A program made the translations under genes and the position numbers. This document shows positions 7,925 to 16,721 of a stretch of DNA of 36,975 bases, one piece after another (positions within the stretch are counted from its first letter, which is position 1; each line of letters opens with the position of its first letter). The notes under the pieces are model-generated. The model worked only from the letters and a program-made list of their open reading frames with translations, was not told the DNA's origin and did not search any database. The DNA comes from Pyrinomonadaceae bacterium. Its GTDB lineage: Bacteria > Acidobacteriota > Blastocatellia > Pyrinomonadales > Pyrinomonadaceae. The stretch lies in NCBI GenBank assembly GCA_022843305.1, contig JALHNX010000033.1, forward strand, positions 1 to 36,975, given 5' to 3'.

Positions 7925-8275
7925 ATGAAAAAAGAAGTATTTGAAGTTGGTCAAACGCTGAAAATGTTGTGTTCGGCGTGCGATGTCGAACAAAATCATA
8001 CCGTTGAAAGTGTAACCAAACAGGGACAGATCACAAAAGCGATTTGTCAGGCTTGCGAAACGTCAAGCACATTCAGCCGCGGCGTAAAAACCTCGGTTGC
8101 GATGGGCAAATCGAAAACCGCTTCGCCCTACGACCGTACGCGGAAATACCGCAAAGGTCAGGCGATGATGCATTCGACTTTCGGTCAGGGCGAAGTTACG
8201 GACGTAATCGAACCGCAGAAAATTGATGTGCTTTTCGGCGATAAAACGCGGCGTTTGATTCACTCGCAAAATTAA
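7925..8275 (+). CDS. small zinc-ribbon protein with UvrD/PcrA tudor-like C-terminus
   Basis: This 116-residue soluble protein has two Cys pairs (CSAC near 17-20 and CQAC near 40-43) that could bind zinc. A basic linker follows, then a C-terminal segment KGQAMMHSTFGQGEV followed by VLFGDKTRRLI. The end resembles the beta-barrel tail of PcrA/UvrD helicases that contacts RNA polymerase (typically reading HxxFGxGxV). It is 18 bases behind the RNA helicase and is followed by a terminator, so the two probably form an operon and may act together on RNA or transcription complexes. That role is inference; no characterised homologue is known to me. Confidence 0.75.
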   Translation: MKKEVFEVGQTLKMLCSACDVEQNHTVESVTKQGQITKAICQACETSSTFSRGVKTSVAMGKSKTASPYDRTRKYRKGQAMMHSTFGQGEVTDVIEPQKIDVLFGDKTRRLIHSQN

Positions 8276-8297
8276 CTTTAACAAAAATTTATAAAAC

Positions 8298-8329
8298 AAA
8301 AAGGCGATTCAAAACTGAATCGCCTTTTT
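8298..8329. terminator. bidirectional rho-independent terminator
   Basis: A 14-bp stem (8298-8311 with 8316-8329; GGCGATTCA/TGAATCGCC flanked by A5 and T5) with loop AAAC. It sits between the convergent helicase operon and the DUF883-like gene. Confidence 0.9.
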
Positions 8330-8355
8330 ACCGTTGCTTTGTTACTTTTTACTGC

Positions 8356-8715
8356 TTATCTTCTTTTAAGCAATAATCCCAAAACCAATCCGACCGCCGC
8401 CGAAATCAGAATCGTTTGTCCCGGTTTCTGACGCGCAAATTCTTTGGCTTCCTCGACTAACTCTTTCGGGTCTTTGTTTGAAATCTCCTTGAATTTGTCG
8501 CTTGCCTGCGCGAATTTTTCGCTCGCGAAATCTTTGGCTTTGATTGCCGCGTCCTGAAATTTTTGTTGATATTCCTGTGCCTGCATTTTTAAATCTCCTA
8601 AATATTCGTCGTCTAAAGAACTTCCGAATTCTTCGCCCTGCGGGCTGACCGGAACCAAACTTTGTTGTTCTAATTCCTGTTCCGCTTTTTTAACTTCCTG
8701 ATCAAATTCCGACAT
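8356..8715 (-). CDS. DUF883/YqjD/ElaB-like membrane-anchored protein
   Basis: This 119-residue protein has an acidic, Gln-rich N-terminus, a central helical segment of Lys/Ala/Glu heptads (about 45-90), and a C-terminal signature PGQTILISAAVGLVLGLLLKRR-like: Pro, one glycine-rich membrane helix, then basic residues. This matches the DUF883 group, whose E. coli members YqjD and ElaB sit in the inner membrane and bind stationary-phase ribosomes. Function here is inferred only from that architecture. An AAAGGAG site lies just upstream of the ATG. It converges on the helicase operon and is divergent from the tetR-like gene. Confidence 0.7.
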   Translation of the reverse strand: MSEFDQEVKKAEQELEQQSLVPVSPQGEEFGSSLDDEYLGDLKMQAQEYQQKFQDAAIKAKDFASEKFAQASDKFKEISNKDPKELVEEAKEFARQKPGQTILISAAVGLVLGLLLKRR

Positions 8716-8845
8716 TTTATTTTTTCTCCTTTCAAAAATTAACCAAGATAAAACTTCTGGTTTCGGTTTTTGATGCCGCCTGGTTATGAAAAGTTGATAC
8801 GAAAGTTTTGACGGTTAAGTTCTTGTAAATTTTTTCACAAAGGAC

Positions 8846-8902
8846 TTGACAGAAAGTTTGCGGTTTGCGAAACTAGCAAAGTTAGTAAGCACTCACTTAT
8901 AT
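8846..8902 (+). promoter_or_regulatory. efflux operon promoter and candidate TetR operator
   Basis: TTGACA (8846-8851) is followed at about 17 bases by a weak -10 (GAAACT). Directly after are ACTAGC-AAA-GTTAGT and then TAAG-CACTCA-CTTA (8884-8897), overlapping inverted repeats of the size bound by TetR dimers. They lie between the promoter and the regulator's ribosome site. Autorepression is therefore the likely mode, by inference. Confidence 0.55.
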
Positions 8903-8918
8903 ATTAAAAGGAGCAGAT

Positions 8919-9581
8919 TTGGATAAATTTTTTGAAACAACCAATACCCGGATGGCGGGCGACGAACGGCGCGAACAGCTTTGCAAAATAGCGATGCATC
9001 TTTTTTCGGAGCGCGGTTTTCGCGGGACGACAACCAAAGAAATTGCGAACGCGGCGGGCGTTTCGGAAGCGGTGATTTTTAAGCATTTCTCAAACAAGGA
9101 CGAGCTTTACGCTTCGATCCTCGACCATAAAGCGTGCAGTCATCCGCTGAGCGATCCGTTCGCGGAAATTGCCGATAAAATCGAACAAAAAGACGATTTC
9201 GGCGTATTTTACGGGATGGCTTTAAACGCTTTGAATCACCACAAAGACGATGCCGATTTTCTGCGTTTGATGCTTCATTCGGCACTCGAAGGACACGATC
9301 TGGCGCGGGTCTTTTTTGATAATTTTATTACATATATTTACGATTTTTTGGGCGCATATATTCGCCGGCGGCAGGAAGACGGCGCGTTTCGTGAAGTCGA
9401 GCCGCGAGTTGTCGTGAGGGCTTTTATCGGAATGTTCGTTCATCATTCGCTGAACAATATTCTGTGGGACAAGGAACAGAAATTATTAAAGATTTCCAAC
9501 GAAGAAGCGGCACACGAGTTTGCCGAAATTTTACTTCGCGGGATCAAAAATAAAAAGGCAAAAGTAAAAAGTAAAAAGTAA
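8919..9581 (+). CDS. TetR/AcrR family transcriptional regulator of the efflux operon
   Basis: A DNA-binding repressor of 220 residues. The N-terminal helix-turn-helix is clear (about residues 20-65: ERGFRGTTTKEIANAAGVSE, then HFSNKDELYAS), followed by an alpha-helical ligand and dimer domain. The start is TTG at 8919, supported by AAAAGGAG at 8906-8913 five bases before it. The last codons (KKAKVKSKK) and the stop lie inside a tandem GTAAAAA array, so the original C-terminus may have been altered by that repeat. Eight bases later the adaptor gene begins, so regulator and pump are one operon. The inducer is unknown. Confidence 0.9.
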   Translation: MDKFFETTNTRMAGDERREQLCKIAMHLFSERGFRGTTTKEIANAAGVSEAVIFKHFSNKDELYASILDHKACSHPLSDPFAEIADKIEQKDDFGVFYGMALNALNHHKDDADFLRLMLHSALEGHDLARVFFDNFITYIYDFLGAYIRRRQEDGAFREVEPRVVVRAFIGMFVHHSLNNILWDKEQKLLKISNEEAAHEFAEILLRGIKNKKAKVKSKK

Positions 9582-9586
9582 AAATT
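9553..9586 (+). repeat. tandem GTAAAAA word array over a stop codon
   Basis: Three consecutive GTAAAAA units follow AAAAGGCAAAA and include the TAA stop of the tetR-like gene. No inverted partner is seen before the adaptor start at 9590. Confidence 0.65.
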
Positions 9587-9589
9587 TAT

Positions 9590-10927
9590 ATGGAATCATT
9601 CAAATTTATAATTTTTGCCATAACCGCTATCGGACTGTCGATGTTTTTGGCATCATGCGACGGTTCCAGCGCACAGGTCAACGTAAACGTCAATAACGAA
9701 GCGAAACCGAATGTTGAAGTAACGACGACGCAGGCAGTCGTACGGCAGATTCCGACGTATTTTGAAGCGACCGGAAACCTGGCAAGCGACGCGCAAACGG
9801 ATGTCGCGCCTTCGGTCGGCGGAAAAATCGTCGAGGTCAATTTCGATGTCGGCAGCTACGTTAATAAAGGCGACGTACTGATCCGGCTCGACGGGCGCGA
9901 CGCGCAGATCCGGCTCGAACAGGCGCAGGCGCAGGTCGAGCAGCAGCGCCGCGCCGTCCAGCAGGCGGAAGCCGCCGTCGAACAGGCGATCGCCGCTTTG
10001 CGGCAGACGCAGGTGCGGCTCGGCATCGGCGACGGCGAAACGTTTAACATCAACGATTTTTCGCAGGTCAAATCGATCCGCGCGCAGCTCGATCTCGCCG
10101 AAAAGGAACTGGCGCGCACGACGCGGCTGCTGGAAACCGGCGACGTTTCGCGCGCGATCTACGACCAGCGTAAATCGCAGCGCGACGCGCTTTTGGGGCA
10201 GATGGACGAAGCGCGTTCGAACGCGGCGGTCGCCATCAAGGCGATCGACACTTCGCGCGCGGCGGTCAACACCGCGCGGACGAACGTCAGTCAAGCCCGC
10301 GCGGCGGTCGCGACCGCCGAAACGCAGGTCGATCAGGCGCGAAAAGCGATTAACGACACGATCGTTTATGCGCCGATCAGCGGTTACATCGCGGAAAGAA
10401 ATTCGGATCTGGGCGAATATATCACGCCGAACACACCGAATTCGAAGGTCGCGACGATCGTCCGCACGGCGGTTCTGCGCCTGCGGATCGACGTGCCCGA
10501 ACAATCGATCGGCAAGGTTTCGGTCGGTCAGGGAATTTCGGCGCAGGTTTCAGCCTACCCGGACCGCAATTTCGCGGGCACGATCGTCAGAATTCTGCCG
10601 AGTCTGAACACGACTTCGCGCACTCTGACGGTCGAAGCGGAAGTTGAAAACAGCGGCGGGCTGCTCAAACCCGGACAGTTCGCGACCGTCCGCATCACGC
10701 AGTCGAATCCCGCGCCGGCGGTGATGGTGCCGACTTCGGCGGTTCGCACGGAAGGCGAAATCAACAAGGTCTTCGTCGTCAAGGACGGCGTCGCGAACGA
10801 ACGGCTCGTGCAGCTCGGTTTTCTCGAAAACGATATGATCGAGGTCAAGCAGGGCGTTCAGGAAAATGAAACGGTAGCGACAAGTAATTTAGACAAATTA
10901 GGGGACGGCGTGATCGTTCGTCAGTAG
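9590..10927 (+). CDS. RND efflux periplasmic adaptor (membrane fusion lipoprotein)
   Basis: This is the HlyD/AcrA-type adaptor that links the inner-membrane pump to the TolC channel. Residues 1-23 form a lipoprotein signal with lipobox LASC (Cys23). The mature N-terminus has an Asn-Val alternation (VNVNVNN) like that of the zinc-ribbon protein at 5148. A lipoyl-like half (VAPSVGGKIVEV, near 65-100) is followed by a long Gln/Ala-rich coiled-coil hairpin (about 105-250), the second lipoyl half (IVYAPISGYIAER), a beta-barrel domain and a membrane-proximal domain. The length of 445 residues is slightly above the usual 370-400, mainly from the long hairpin. Its stop codon lies at the start of an inverted word repeat. 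Confidence 0.93.
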   Translation: MESFKFIIFAITAIGLSMFLASCDGSSAQVNVNVNNEAKPNVEVTTTQAVVRQIPTYFEATGNLASDAQTDVAPSVGGKIVEVNFDVGSYVNKGDVLIRLDGRDAQIRLEQAQAQVEQQRRAVQQAEAAVEQAIAALRQTQVRLGIGDGETFNINDFSQVKSIRAQLDLAEKELARTTRLLETGDVSRAIYDQRKSQRDALLGQMDEARSNAAVAIKAIDTSRAAVNTARTNVSQARAAVATAETQVDQARKAINDTIVYAPISGYIAERNSDLGEYITPNTPNSKVATIVRTAVLRLRIDVPEQSIGKVSVGQGISAQVSAYPDRNFAGTIVRILPSLNTTSRTLTVEAEVENSGGLLKPGQFATVRITQSNPAPAVMVPTSAVRTEGEINKVFVVKDGVANERLVQLGFLENDMIEVKQGVQENETVATSNLDKLGDGVIVRQ

Positions 10928-11013
10928 TCAGTTGTTCGTTGTTCGTTGCTGTTTCTGATGAAGCTTTTTGGTTTCACAAGAGACGACAACAACGAACGAC
11001 TGACAACGAACAA
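10927..11013. repeat. GTTCGTTGTTCGTTG inverted word repeat
   Basis: GTCAGTTGTTCGTTGTTCGTTG-like words (10927-10948) are inverted at 10987-11004, with more AACGAAC copies to 11013. The array overlaps the last base of the adaptor stop codon and fills the space before the pump gene. Confidence 0.7.
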
Positions 11014-11027
11014 GGGACAAAAAATTT

Positions 11028-14000
11028 ATGCAATGGTTAGCAGAGGTTTGTGTTAAGCGTCCGGTTTTTGCGACGATGCTGATTTTGTCGCTGGTCACGG
11101 TCGGCGCGTTCTCGTTTTTTAGTTTAGGCGTTGATCTTTTTCCGAAAATTGATTTTCCGACGATTACCGTGACGGTTGTCAATCCGGGCGCGTCGCCGCA
11201 GGAAGTCGAAACGGAAATTACGGAAAAAGTCGAAGAAGCTGTCAATACGGTCAGCGGTATTGATGAACTGCGTTCAACTTCGATTGAAGGAATTTCGCAG
11301 GTTTTCATTCAGTTTGTTCTCGAAAAAGATGTCAACGTCGCCGCGCAGGAAATTGAAAACCGTGTCCAGACGGTCATTCCGAATCTGCCGGAAACCGCCG
11401 AACAGCCGACGGTGCAGAAGCTCGACACGGACGCCGCGCCCGTTCTGCGCATCGTCGTCAGCGCGCCGACAAGTTTGCGCGAAGTCACGGAAGTGGCGAA
11501 AACGCGTATCAAGGAGCGCATCGAATCGGTCAACGGCGTCGGTCAGATCTCGATCATCGGCGGACGCGAACGGCAGATAAATGTCTGGATCGACCCCGAC
11601 AAAATGCGTTCTTATAACGTCACGCCGGTCGAAGTGACGACCGCTCTGCGGCTGCAAAATATCGAATTTCCGAGCGGCAGGCTCGACGAAGGACAAAAGG
11701 AAACCAGCGTCCGAACTTTGGGCAAAATTCAAAAACCCGAAGAATTCGAAAACATCGTGGTCGCGACGCGCGGGAATTATCAGGTCAAGGTCAGAGATCT
11801 GGGCTACGTCGAAGACGGCGCGGAAGAGCTTCGTTCGCAGGCTCTGCTCAACGGTCAGCCTGCCGTTACGCTGATCGTTTCCAAACAATCGGGACAAAAT
11901 ACGGTCGCCGTTGCGAATGAAGTCAAAGAGCGTCTGAAGGAACTCGAACCGACTCTGTCGAAAGATTACCGTGTGCAGATTATCGGCGACAACTCGATTT
12001 TTATCGAAAATTCGCTTCACGCGATCGAAGAACACCTGTTGGTCGGCGGCATTCTGGCATCGGTCGTCGTCTTCCTGTTTTTGTGGAATATCCGCACGAC
12101 GTTTATCGCCGCGCTGGCGATTCCGACTTCGATCATTGCAACCTTCGCGCTGATGTATGCGATGGATTACACGCTCAACTCGATTACGATGCTTTCGTTG
12201 ACTTTGATGGTCGGCATCGTGATTGACGATGCAATCGTCGTGCTGGAAAACATTTACCGCTTTGTCGAGGAAAAGGGAATGGATCCGTTTCAGGCGGCAA
12301 TCGAAGGCACGCGCGAAATCGGTCTTGCCGTTCTGGCAACGACGCTTTCATTGATGGCGGTTTTCGTTCCCATCGGGTTTATGCAGGGTATTATCGGGCG
12401 GTTTATGTCAAGTTTTGGTTTGACGGCTTCGTTTGCCGTCGGCGTCAGCTTGATCGTTTCGTTCACCTTAACGCCGATGCTCGCGGCGCGGTTGATCAAA
12501 AGACCGAAACAAGAAGCCGATTTGGGCGAAGAAAACGAGCCGGTCGGTTCGGGCGAAACGCCGAAAATCAAAGGCGACGGCATGATCGAGCCGGATTACG
12601 AAGAACCGCTGACAAATCAGCGAAAAGACAAAAAAGTGAAGGGACATTCGTCGAAAGACAGCTGGTTTTACAGCAGGATTGACAGCGTTTATACGATGCT
12701 GCTGAAGTTTGCGATGGGGCATCGCTGGCTGATCGTTCTGACGTGCGTGCTGGTTTTCCTGAGCATCGTTCCGCTGTTTATGTTCGTCGGCAAAAATTTT
12801 CTCCCCGTGGATGACCAATCGCAGTTTGAAATTTCGGTGCGCACACCCGAAGGCTATTCTCTGCAAGCCTCGACCGTTTTGATGGAGCGGATTGCGACCG
12901 ACATCCGCAAAATGGAAGGCGTTACCGATACGCTTATCACAGTCGGCGGCGGACAGGCGCAAGTCGTCAATAACGGAACGATTTACGTCAAACTCTCGGA
13001 CATCAAAGCGCGTCCGAAATCGCAGGAAGATATGATGTCGGATGCCCGCGGGGTTTTGAAAAATTACCCGCCCGAACTCCGCACCGGTGTTCAGCAGGTG
13101 CAGGCATTTTCGGGCGGCGGTTTCCGCAACGCAAACGTCCAGTTTTTGATCTCGGGACCGGATTTGAAGGTCTTGGAAGAATATTCGGAGAAAATTCTCG
13201 CCAAAATGAAGACGATTCCCGACGCGGTTGACGTTGACTCGACCTTGATCAGCGGCAAGCCCGAAGTTCAGCTCGAAATTGACCGCGACACGGCGGCTGA
13301 TCTGGGCGTTCGCATCAGCGACGTTTCGCAGGCTTTGAACACGCTGGTTGCCGGACAGGAAGCGACGACCTTTAACGAGGGCAGCAAGCAATACGAAGTT
13401 CGCGTGCGGGCGATCAACAACTTCCGCACCGACGTCGAAGGCTTGAAACGAATGATCGTGCCTTCGACAACGGTCGGCTGGGTCACGCTCGACCGGCTGG
13501 TCAAAGTCAAAGAAGGGACGGGACCGAGTTCGGTTGACCGCGTTAACCGCCAGCGTCAGGTAACGCTGCTCGCGAACACCAAACCCGGCGGTTCGGCGGC
13601 GGGCATCACGTCGGCGATTGACGCATACGTCAAGGAATTAAAACTTCCGGCGGGTTATCGAACGGGCTATGTCGGGCAGTCGAAGGAAATGGGCAAAGCC
13701 GCATTTTATTTCCTTCTGGCTTTCGCGTTGTCGTTCGTCTTTATGTATATCGTGTTGGCGGCGCAGTTTGAATCGTTTATTCACCCGATCACGATTTTGC
13801 TGACATTACCGCTTTCGATTCCGTTCGGTATTCTATCGCTTTTGATTGCGGGGCAAACCGTCAATATCTTTTCGGGATTAGGCTTGCTTTTGCTTTTCGG
13901 CGTGGTCAAGAAAAACGCGATTTTGCAGATTGACCATACAAACGGTCTGCGCGAACGCGGAATGTCGCGCTACGATGCGATCATTCAGGCGAACCGCGAC

Positions 14001-14294
14001 CGTCTGCGACCGATTCTGATGACGACGATCGCGCTCGTCGCGGGGATGATTCCGCTCGTCATTTCGACCGGCGCGGGCGCGGGCACGAACCGCTCGATCG
14101 GCGTTCTCGTCGTCGGCGGTCAATCGCTTTGTTTGCTTTTAACGCTTTTGGCGGTTCCCGTGTTTTATTCGATATTCGACGACATCAGCGAATGGAAACC
14201 GTTCCGCCGCGCCAACAATCTTTTAGAGCGTCTGCTTGGCGGTTTGAAACGCAAATTTGCGACGGCGGCAAGCTCGCTGTTCGGGAAGAATTGA
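11028..14294 (+). CDS. RND efflux pump, AcrB/HAE-1 family permease
   Basis: A proton-driven inner-membrane transporter, 1088 residues, with the expected duplicated layout of two groups of six helices and two large periplasmic loops. The proton-relay acids are at Asp400-Asp401 in GIVIDDAIVV (the AcrB Asp407/408 pair), and the partner Lys is in the GVVKKNAILQIDH segment. An extra charged, Lys/Glu/Gly-rich linker of about 50 residues (roughly 500-550, between the two halves) is longer than in AcrB. AAGGGA precedes the ATG. It works with the adaptor at 9590 and TolC at 14867. The substrate is unknown; the sequence fits hydrophobic drug export rather than the metal-exporting CusA class. Confidence 0.95.
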   Translation: MQWLAEVCVKRPVFATMLILSLVTVGAFSFFSLGVDLFPKIDFPTITVTVVNPGASPQEVETEITEKVEEAVNTVSGIDELRSTSIEGISQVFIQFVLEKDVNVAAQEIENRVQTVIPNLPETAEQPTVQKLDTDAAPVLRIVVSAPTSLREVTEVAKTRIKERIESVNGVGQISIIGGRERQINVWIDPDKMRSYNVTPVEVTTALRLQNIEFPSGRLDEGQKETSVRTLGKIQKPEEFENIVVATRGNYQVKVRDLGYVEDGAEELRSQALLNGQPAVTLIVSKQSGQNTVAVANEVKERLKELEPTLSKDYRVQIIGDNSIFIENSLHAIEEHLLVGGILASVVVFLFLWNIRTTFIAALAIPTSIIATFALMYAMDYTLNSITMLSLTLMVGIVIDDAIVVLENIYRFVEEKGMDPFQAAIEGTREIGLAVLATTLSLMAVFVPIGFMQGIIGRFMSSFGLTASFAVGVSLIVSFTLTPMLAARLIKRPKQEADLGEENEPVGSGETPKIKGDGMIEPDYEEPLTNQRKDKKVKGHSSKDSWFYSRIDSVYTMLLKFAMGHRWLIVLTCVLVFLSIVPLFMFVGKNFLPVDDQSQFEISVRTPEGYSLQASTVLMERIATDIRKMEGVTDTLITVGGGQAQVVNNGTIYVKLSDIKARPKSQEDMMSDARGVLKNYPPELRTGVQQVQAFSGGGFRNANVQFLISGPDLKVLEEYSEKILAKMKTIPDAVDVDSTLISGKPEVQLEIDRDTAADLGVRISDVSQALNTLVAGQEATTFNEGSKQYEVRVRAINNFRTDVEGLKRMIVPSTTVGWVTLDRLVKVKEGTGPSSVDRVNRQRQVTLLANTKPGGSAAGITSAIDAYVKELKLPAGYRTGYVGQSKEMGKAAFYFLLAFALSFVFMYIVLAAQFESFIHPITILLTLPLSIPFGILSLLIAGQTVNIFSGLGLLLLFGVVKKNAILQIDHTNGLRERGMSRYDAIIQANRDRLRPILMTTIALVAGMIPLVISTGAGAGTNRSIGVLVVGGQSLCLLLTLLAVPVFYSIFDDISEWKPFRRANNLLERLLGGLKRKFATAASSLFGKN

Positions 14295-14364
14295 ACCGCG
14301 AAACACGCGAAAGACGCTAAAAATTATTTGAATTTCTTTCGTGTGTTTCGCGTATTTCGCGGTT
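14294..14364. repeat. AACCGCGAAA-type intergenic palindrome
   Basis: AACCGCGAAACACGCGAAA (14294-14312) pairs with TTTCGCGTATTTCGCGGTT (14346-14364) with one mismatch. It starts at the last base of the pump's TGA stop. It belongs to the same family as 3581-3651 and has no following T-run. Confidence 0.75.
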
Positions 14365-14371
14365 AAAAAAG

Positions 14372-14794
14372 ATGGCTTTATCAGTAAAAATCGCGCTTCT
14401 TGCTTCGGGCTTGTTTCTGCTTTCGGGAATGCTGACAGGCGTTTGGAAATACGCGCGGATTATGTCGAGCGTTGAGCACAAAGCGCCGGTTTATGTTGAC
14501 ATCGCGCATCGCGCATCGTTCTTTTACAGTTTTGCGAGCTTGGTCATCGCCAAATTGATCGAGTTTTCGCCGTTCAGTCCGTTTTGGCAAATCGTGATCG
14601 TCGGCGTGCCGCTTTTTTATTTTGTTTTAACGGTCATCGCCTATATCAAGGAAGGCTTTTTGAATCGCACGGAGAATATGTTCGCCGAGCATAATCTCGT
14701 CCCGAAGTTGTTTATGTATGGCTTAATCGCCGGTGAAATAGGCGGATTTTTATTGATCTTGGGCGGTTTTATTTATACGCAGTTTTTTATATAA
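14372..14794 (+). CDS. unknown small membrane protein within the efflux operon
   Basis: I do not recognise this protein. It has 140 residues and four predicted membrane helices (about 5-25, 45-65, 70-92 and 115-138). A short polar loop near 28-45 contains VEHKAPVYVDIAHRASF, and a second loop has EGFLNRTENMFAEHN. It lies between the RND pump and TolC in the same direction, after a 70-base hairpin repeat and before another hairpin. This placement suggests it is co-transcribed with the export system, perhaps as an accessory membrane subunit, but neighbourhood is the only support. Confidence 0.7.
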   Translation: MALSVKIALLASGLFLLSGMLTGVWKYARIMSSVEHKAPVYVDIAHRASFFYSFASLVIAKLIEFSPFSPFWQIVIVGVPLFYFVLTVIAYIKEGFLNRTENMFAEHNLVPKLFMYGLIAGEIGGFLLILGGFIYTQFFI

Positions 14795-14795
14795 A

Positions 14796-14854
14796 GTCAG
14801 AACCGTCTGCGGTAGCGGGCGGGTAACCCATTCGCTACCGCAAATGGTTCTGAC
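14796..14854. repeat. two-tier hairpin before tolC-like gene
   Basis: GTCAGAACC (14796-14804) pairs with GGTTCTGAC (14846-14854), and GCGGTAGCG (14809-14817) with CGCTACCGC (14833-14841), separated by a 4-base internal bulge on each side. It sits 12 bases before the outer-membrane gene and could tune distal operon expression. It also resembles the hairpin at 2717. Confidence 0.7.
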
Positions 14855-14866
14855 AGGATAGGATTT

Positions 14867-16627
14867 ATGAAACGGCATTTATATTTATTCATTTTAATTT
14901 TAACATTGGCGGCTTTCGGTCAAACGCGGGCGCAGGACGTTGTCGCGCCAACGCCGACACCAACGCCTTTGCCGACCGTTCCAATCAAGGTTGACGATAA
15001 GCAAAACGTTCAGCCGGAAAATCTGGACGGCGTTCCGACCATCGCGCCGAATTACCGGCAGGACGATAAATCTCTGCCTGATCTGGGACGCGTCGGCGTT
15101 GATATGTTAGAGCAGAAACCGCTTTCGTTAAAAGAAGCGATCACGCTCGCGCTCGAAAATAATAAGGACATCGAAGTTACACGCCAGAATGTGCGAATCG
15201 CCGAATTCGAACTGCAATCGGCGCGCGGATTTTACGAGCCGCGTTTTTCGGGACAAACTTTTTACGAACGCGCAACCACGCCGAACGTCAGCATTTTCAG
15301 CAATAATGCGACGACGACCAACAGTTCGATTGTCGGCAATGCCGGATTTACGGGAAGTTCGCCGCGTTTCGGAACAAACTACAGCGCGACGGTTTCGAAC
15401 CAGCGCGTGACGACCAACAACCCGATTTCCATATTAAGCCCGCAGAACAACACGAGCTTTAATCTGAGCGTCACGCAGCCGCTTTTTCGCGGTCGCTCGT
15501 TCGACCAGCCGCGCCGCGTGATCGAGATCGCCAAACGAAATTTGAGTTTGACCGACACGCAGTTTCGCCAGCGTTCGATTGAAATTATCACGAACGTTCA
15601 GCGCGCTTACTGGGATTTGGTTTACGCGCTGAGAAATCTACAGGTTCAGCGCGACGGCGTGCGCGACGCCAAACAACAGCTCGAACATAACCGGCGGCTG
15701 GTCGAAGAAGGACAGCTTGCGCCGATTGATATTGTCGCCGCCGAAACGCAGGTCGCCAATATCGAGCAAGGCGTTTACGAAGCGCTTGAAACCGTCGGAC
15801 GCGCCGAAAATGTTTTGAAAAACCTGATCGCGCAGAACAAGGACGACGCGCTCTGGCGCGAAGCCCTCGTGCCGACCGATTCGGTTGATCTCGAAGCGCC
15901 GCGCACGACGCTGCCCGAAGCCTTGACGCTCGCGCTCGAAAATCGTCCCGAAATCGAAATCAACAAGGTGCAACGCGATATTAACGAAATTGACAAAAGA
16001 TATTTGCGCGAACAGACGAAACCGCAGATCGATCTGACGGCAAGCTATACTTCATCGGGAGTCGGCGGAAGTCAGAATCCCGATTTTTCGAGTCCGTTTC
16101 CGTCGCCGTGCCAGACCGACCCGAACTCGCCTGCCTGTCAGCAACAAATTATTCTCTTAAACGGATTAACGGGAAGCTCGATCACCGACGTTTTCGCCAA
16201 CCGTTACCCGACGTTTCGCGCCGGCGTGACGTTCAATCTGCCGCTGTTCGGCGATAAAACGGCGAAGGCGAATCTCGGCAAATCGCTCGTCCAGAGCCAG
16301 CAGATAAACACCCAGCGCGAACAGCTCGAACAACTGATTCAGGTTGACGTGCGCAACGCTCTGCAAAGCATCCGCACGGCGGAAGCGCGTCTGCGGAGCG
16401 CGGCGATCTCGCGCGATAATTCGCAGAAACAGTACGAATCCGAGCAGCGCAAGCTCGACGCCGGACAGACGGACGTTTACAAGGTCCTCGAACGCCAGAC
16501 GGCTCTGATCACGGCGCGCAGCAACGAACTCCGCGCCCAAACCGAACTCAACAAGGCAATCGCCGACCTGCAGAGAGCGACCGGAAATTCGCTGAAAGCG
16601 AACAACGTTGAAGCCAGATTAAGATAA
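14867..16627 (+). CDS. TolC family outer-membrane efflux channel
   Basis: This is the outer-membrane exit duct of the tripartite pump, 586 residues. Residues 1-22 are a Sec signal peptide (ending TRAQ). A Pro-Thr-rich stretch (about 26-40) follows, then two OEP repeats: the first with LKEAITLALENNKDIEV and the second with LPEALTLALENRPEIEI, the internal duplication diagnostic of TolC. Long alpha-hairpins alternate with short beta segments, and the second half includes QRDINEIDKRYLREQ-type helices. It ends the operon. A hairpin (16631-16672, ACTTTCGT/ACGAAAAGT with TTGGG/CCCAA inside) follows but lacks a T-run. Confidence 0.93.
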   Translation: MKRHLYLFILILTLAAFGQTRAQDVVAPTPTPTPLPTVPIKVDDKQNVQPENLDGVPTIAPNYRQDDKSLPDLGRVGVDMLEQKPLSLKEAITLALENNKDIEVTRQNVRIAEFELQSARGFYEPRFSGQTFYERATTPNVSIFSNNATTTNSSIVGNAGFTGSSPRFGTNYSATVSNQRVTTNNPISILSPQNNTSFNLSVTQPLFRGRSFDQPRRVIEIAKRNLSLTDTQFRQRSIEIITNVQRAYWDLVYALRNLQVQRDGVRDAKQQLEHNRRLVEEGQLAPIDIVAAETQVANIEQGVYEALETVGRAENVLKNLIAQNKDDALWREALVPTDSVDLEAPRTTLPEALTLALENRPEIEINKVQRDINEIDKRYLREQTKPQIDLTASYTSSGVGGSQNPDFSSPFPSPCQTDPNSPACQQQIILLNGLTGSSITDVFANRYPTFRAGVTFNLPLFGDKTAKANLGKSLVQSQQINTQREQLEQLIQVDVRNALQSIRTAEARLRSAAISRDNSQKQYESEQRKLDAGQTDVYKVLERQTALITARSNELRAQTELNKAIADLQRATGNSLKANNVEARLR

Positions 16628-16721
16628 TAAACTTTCGTAAATTGGGGTTTTCCGCCCAAACCCACGAAAAGTATCAATAAAGGTTAAACTGATATTGATA
16701 GGAGTTGCGAACATAAAATTC

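Noticed and set aside
9653-10504. A 283-codon open frame on the minus strand inside the adaptor gene
   Set aside because: The composition (Asp/Arg/Val repeats) mirrors the coiled-coil codons of the true gene; no motif is present.
12468-13391. A 307-codon open frame on the minus strand inside the RND pump gene
   Set aside because: It is a shadow of the pump's codon bias, with Arg/Phe/Asn-rich nonsense and no ribosome site.
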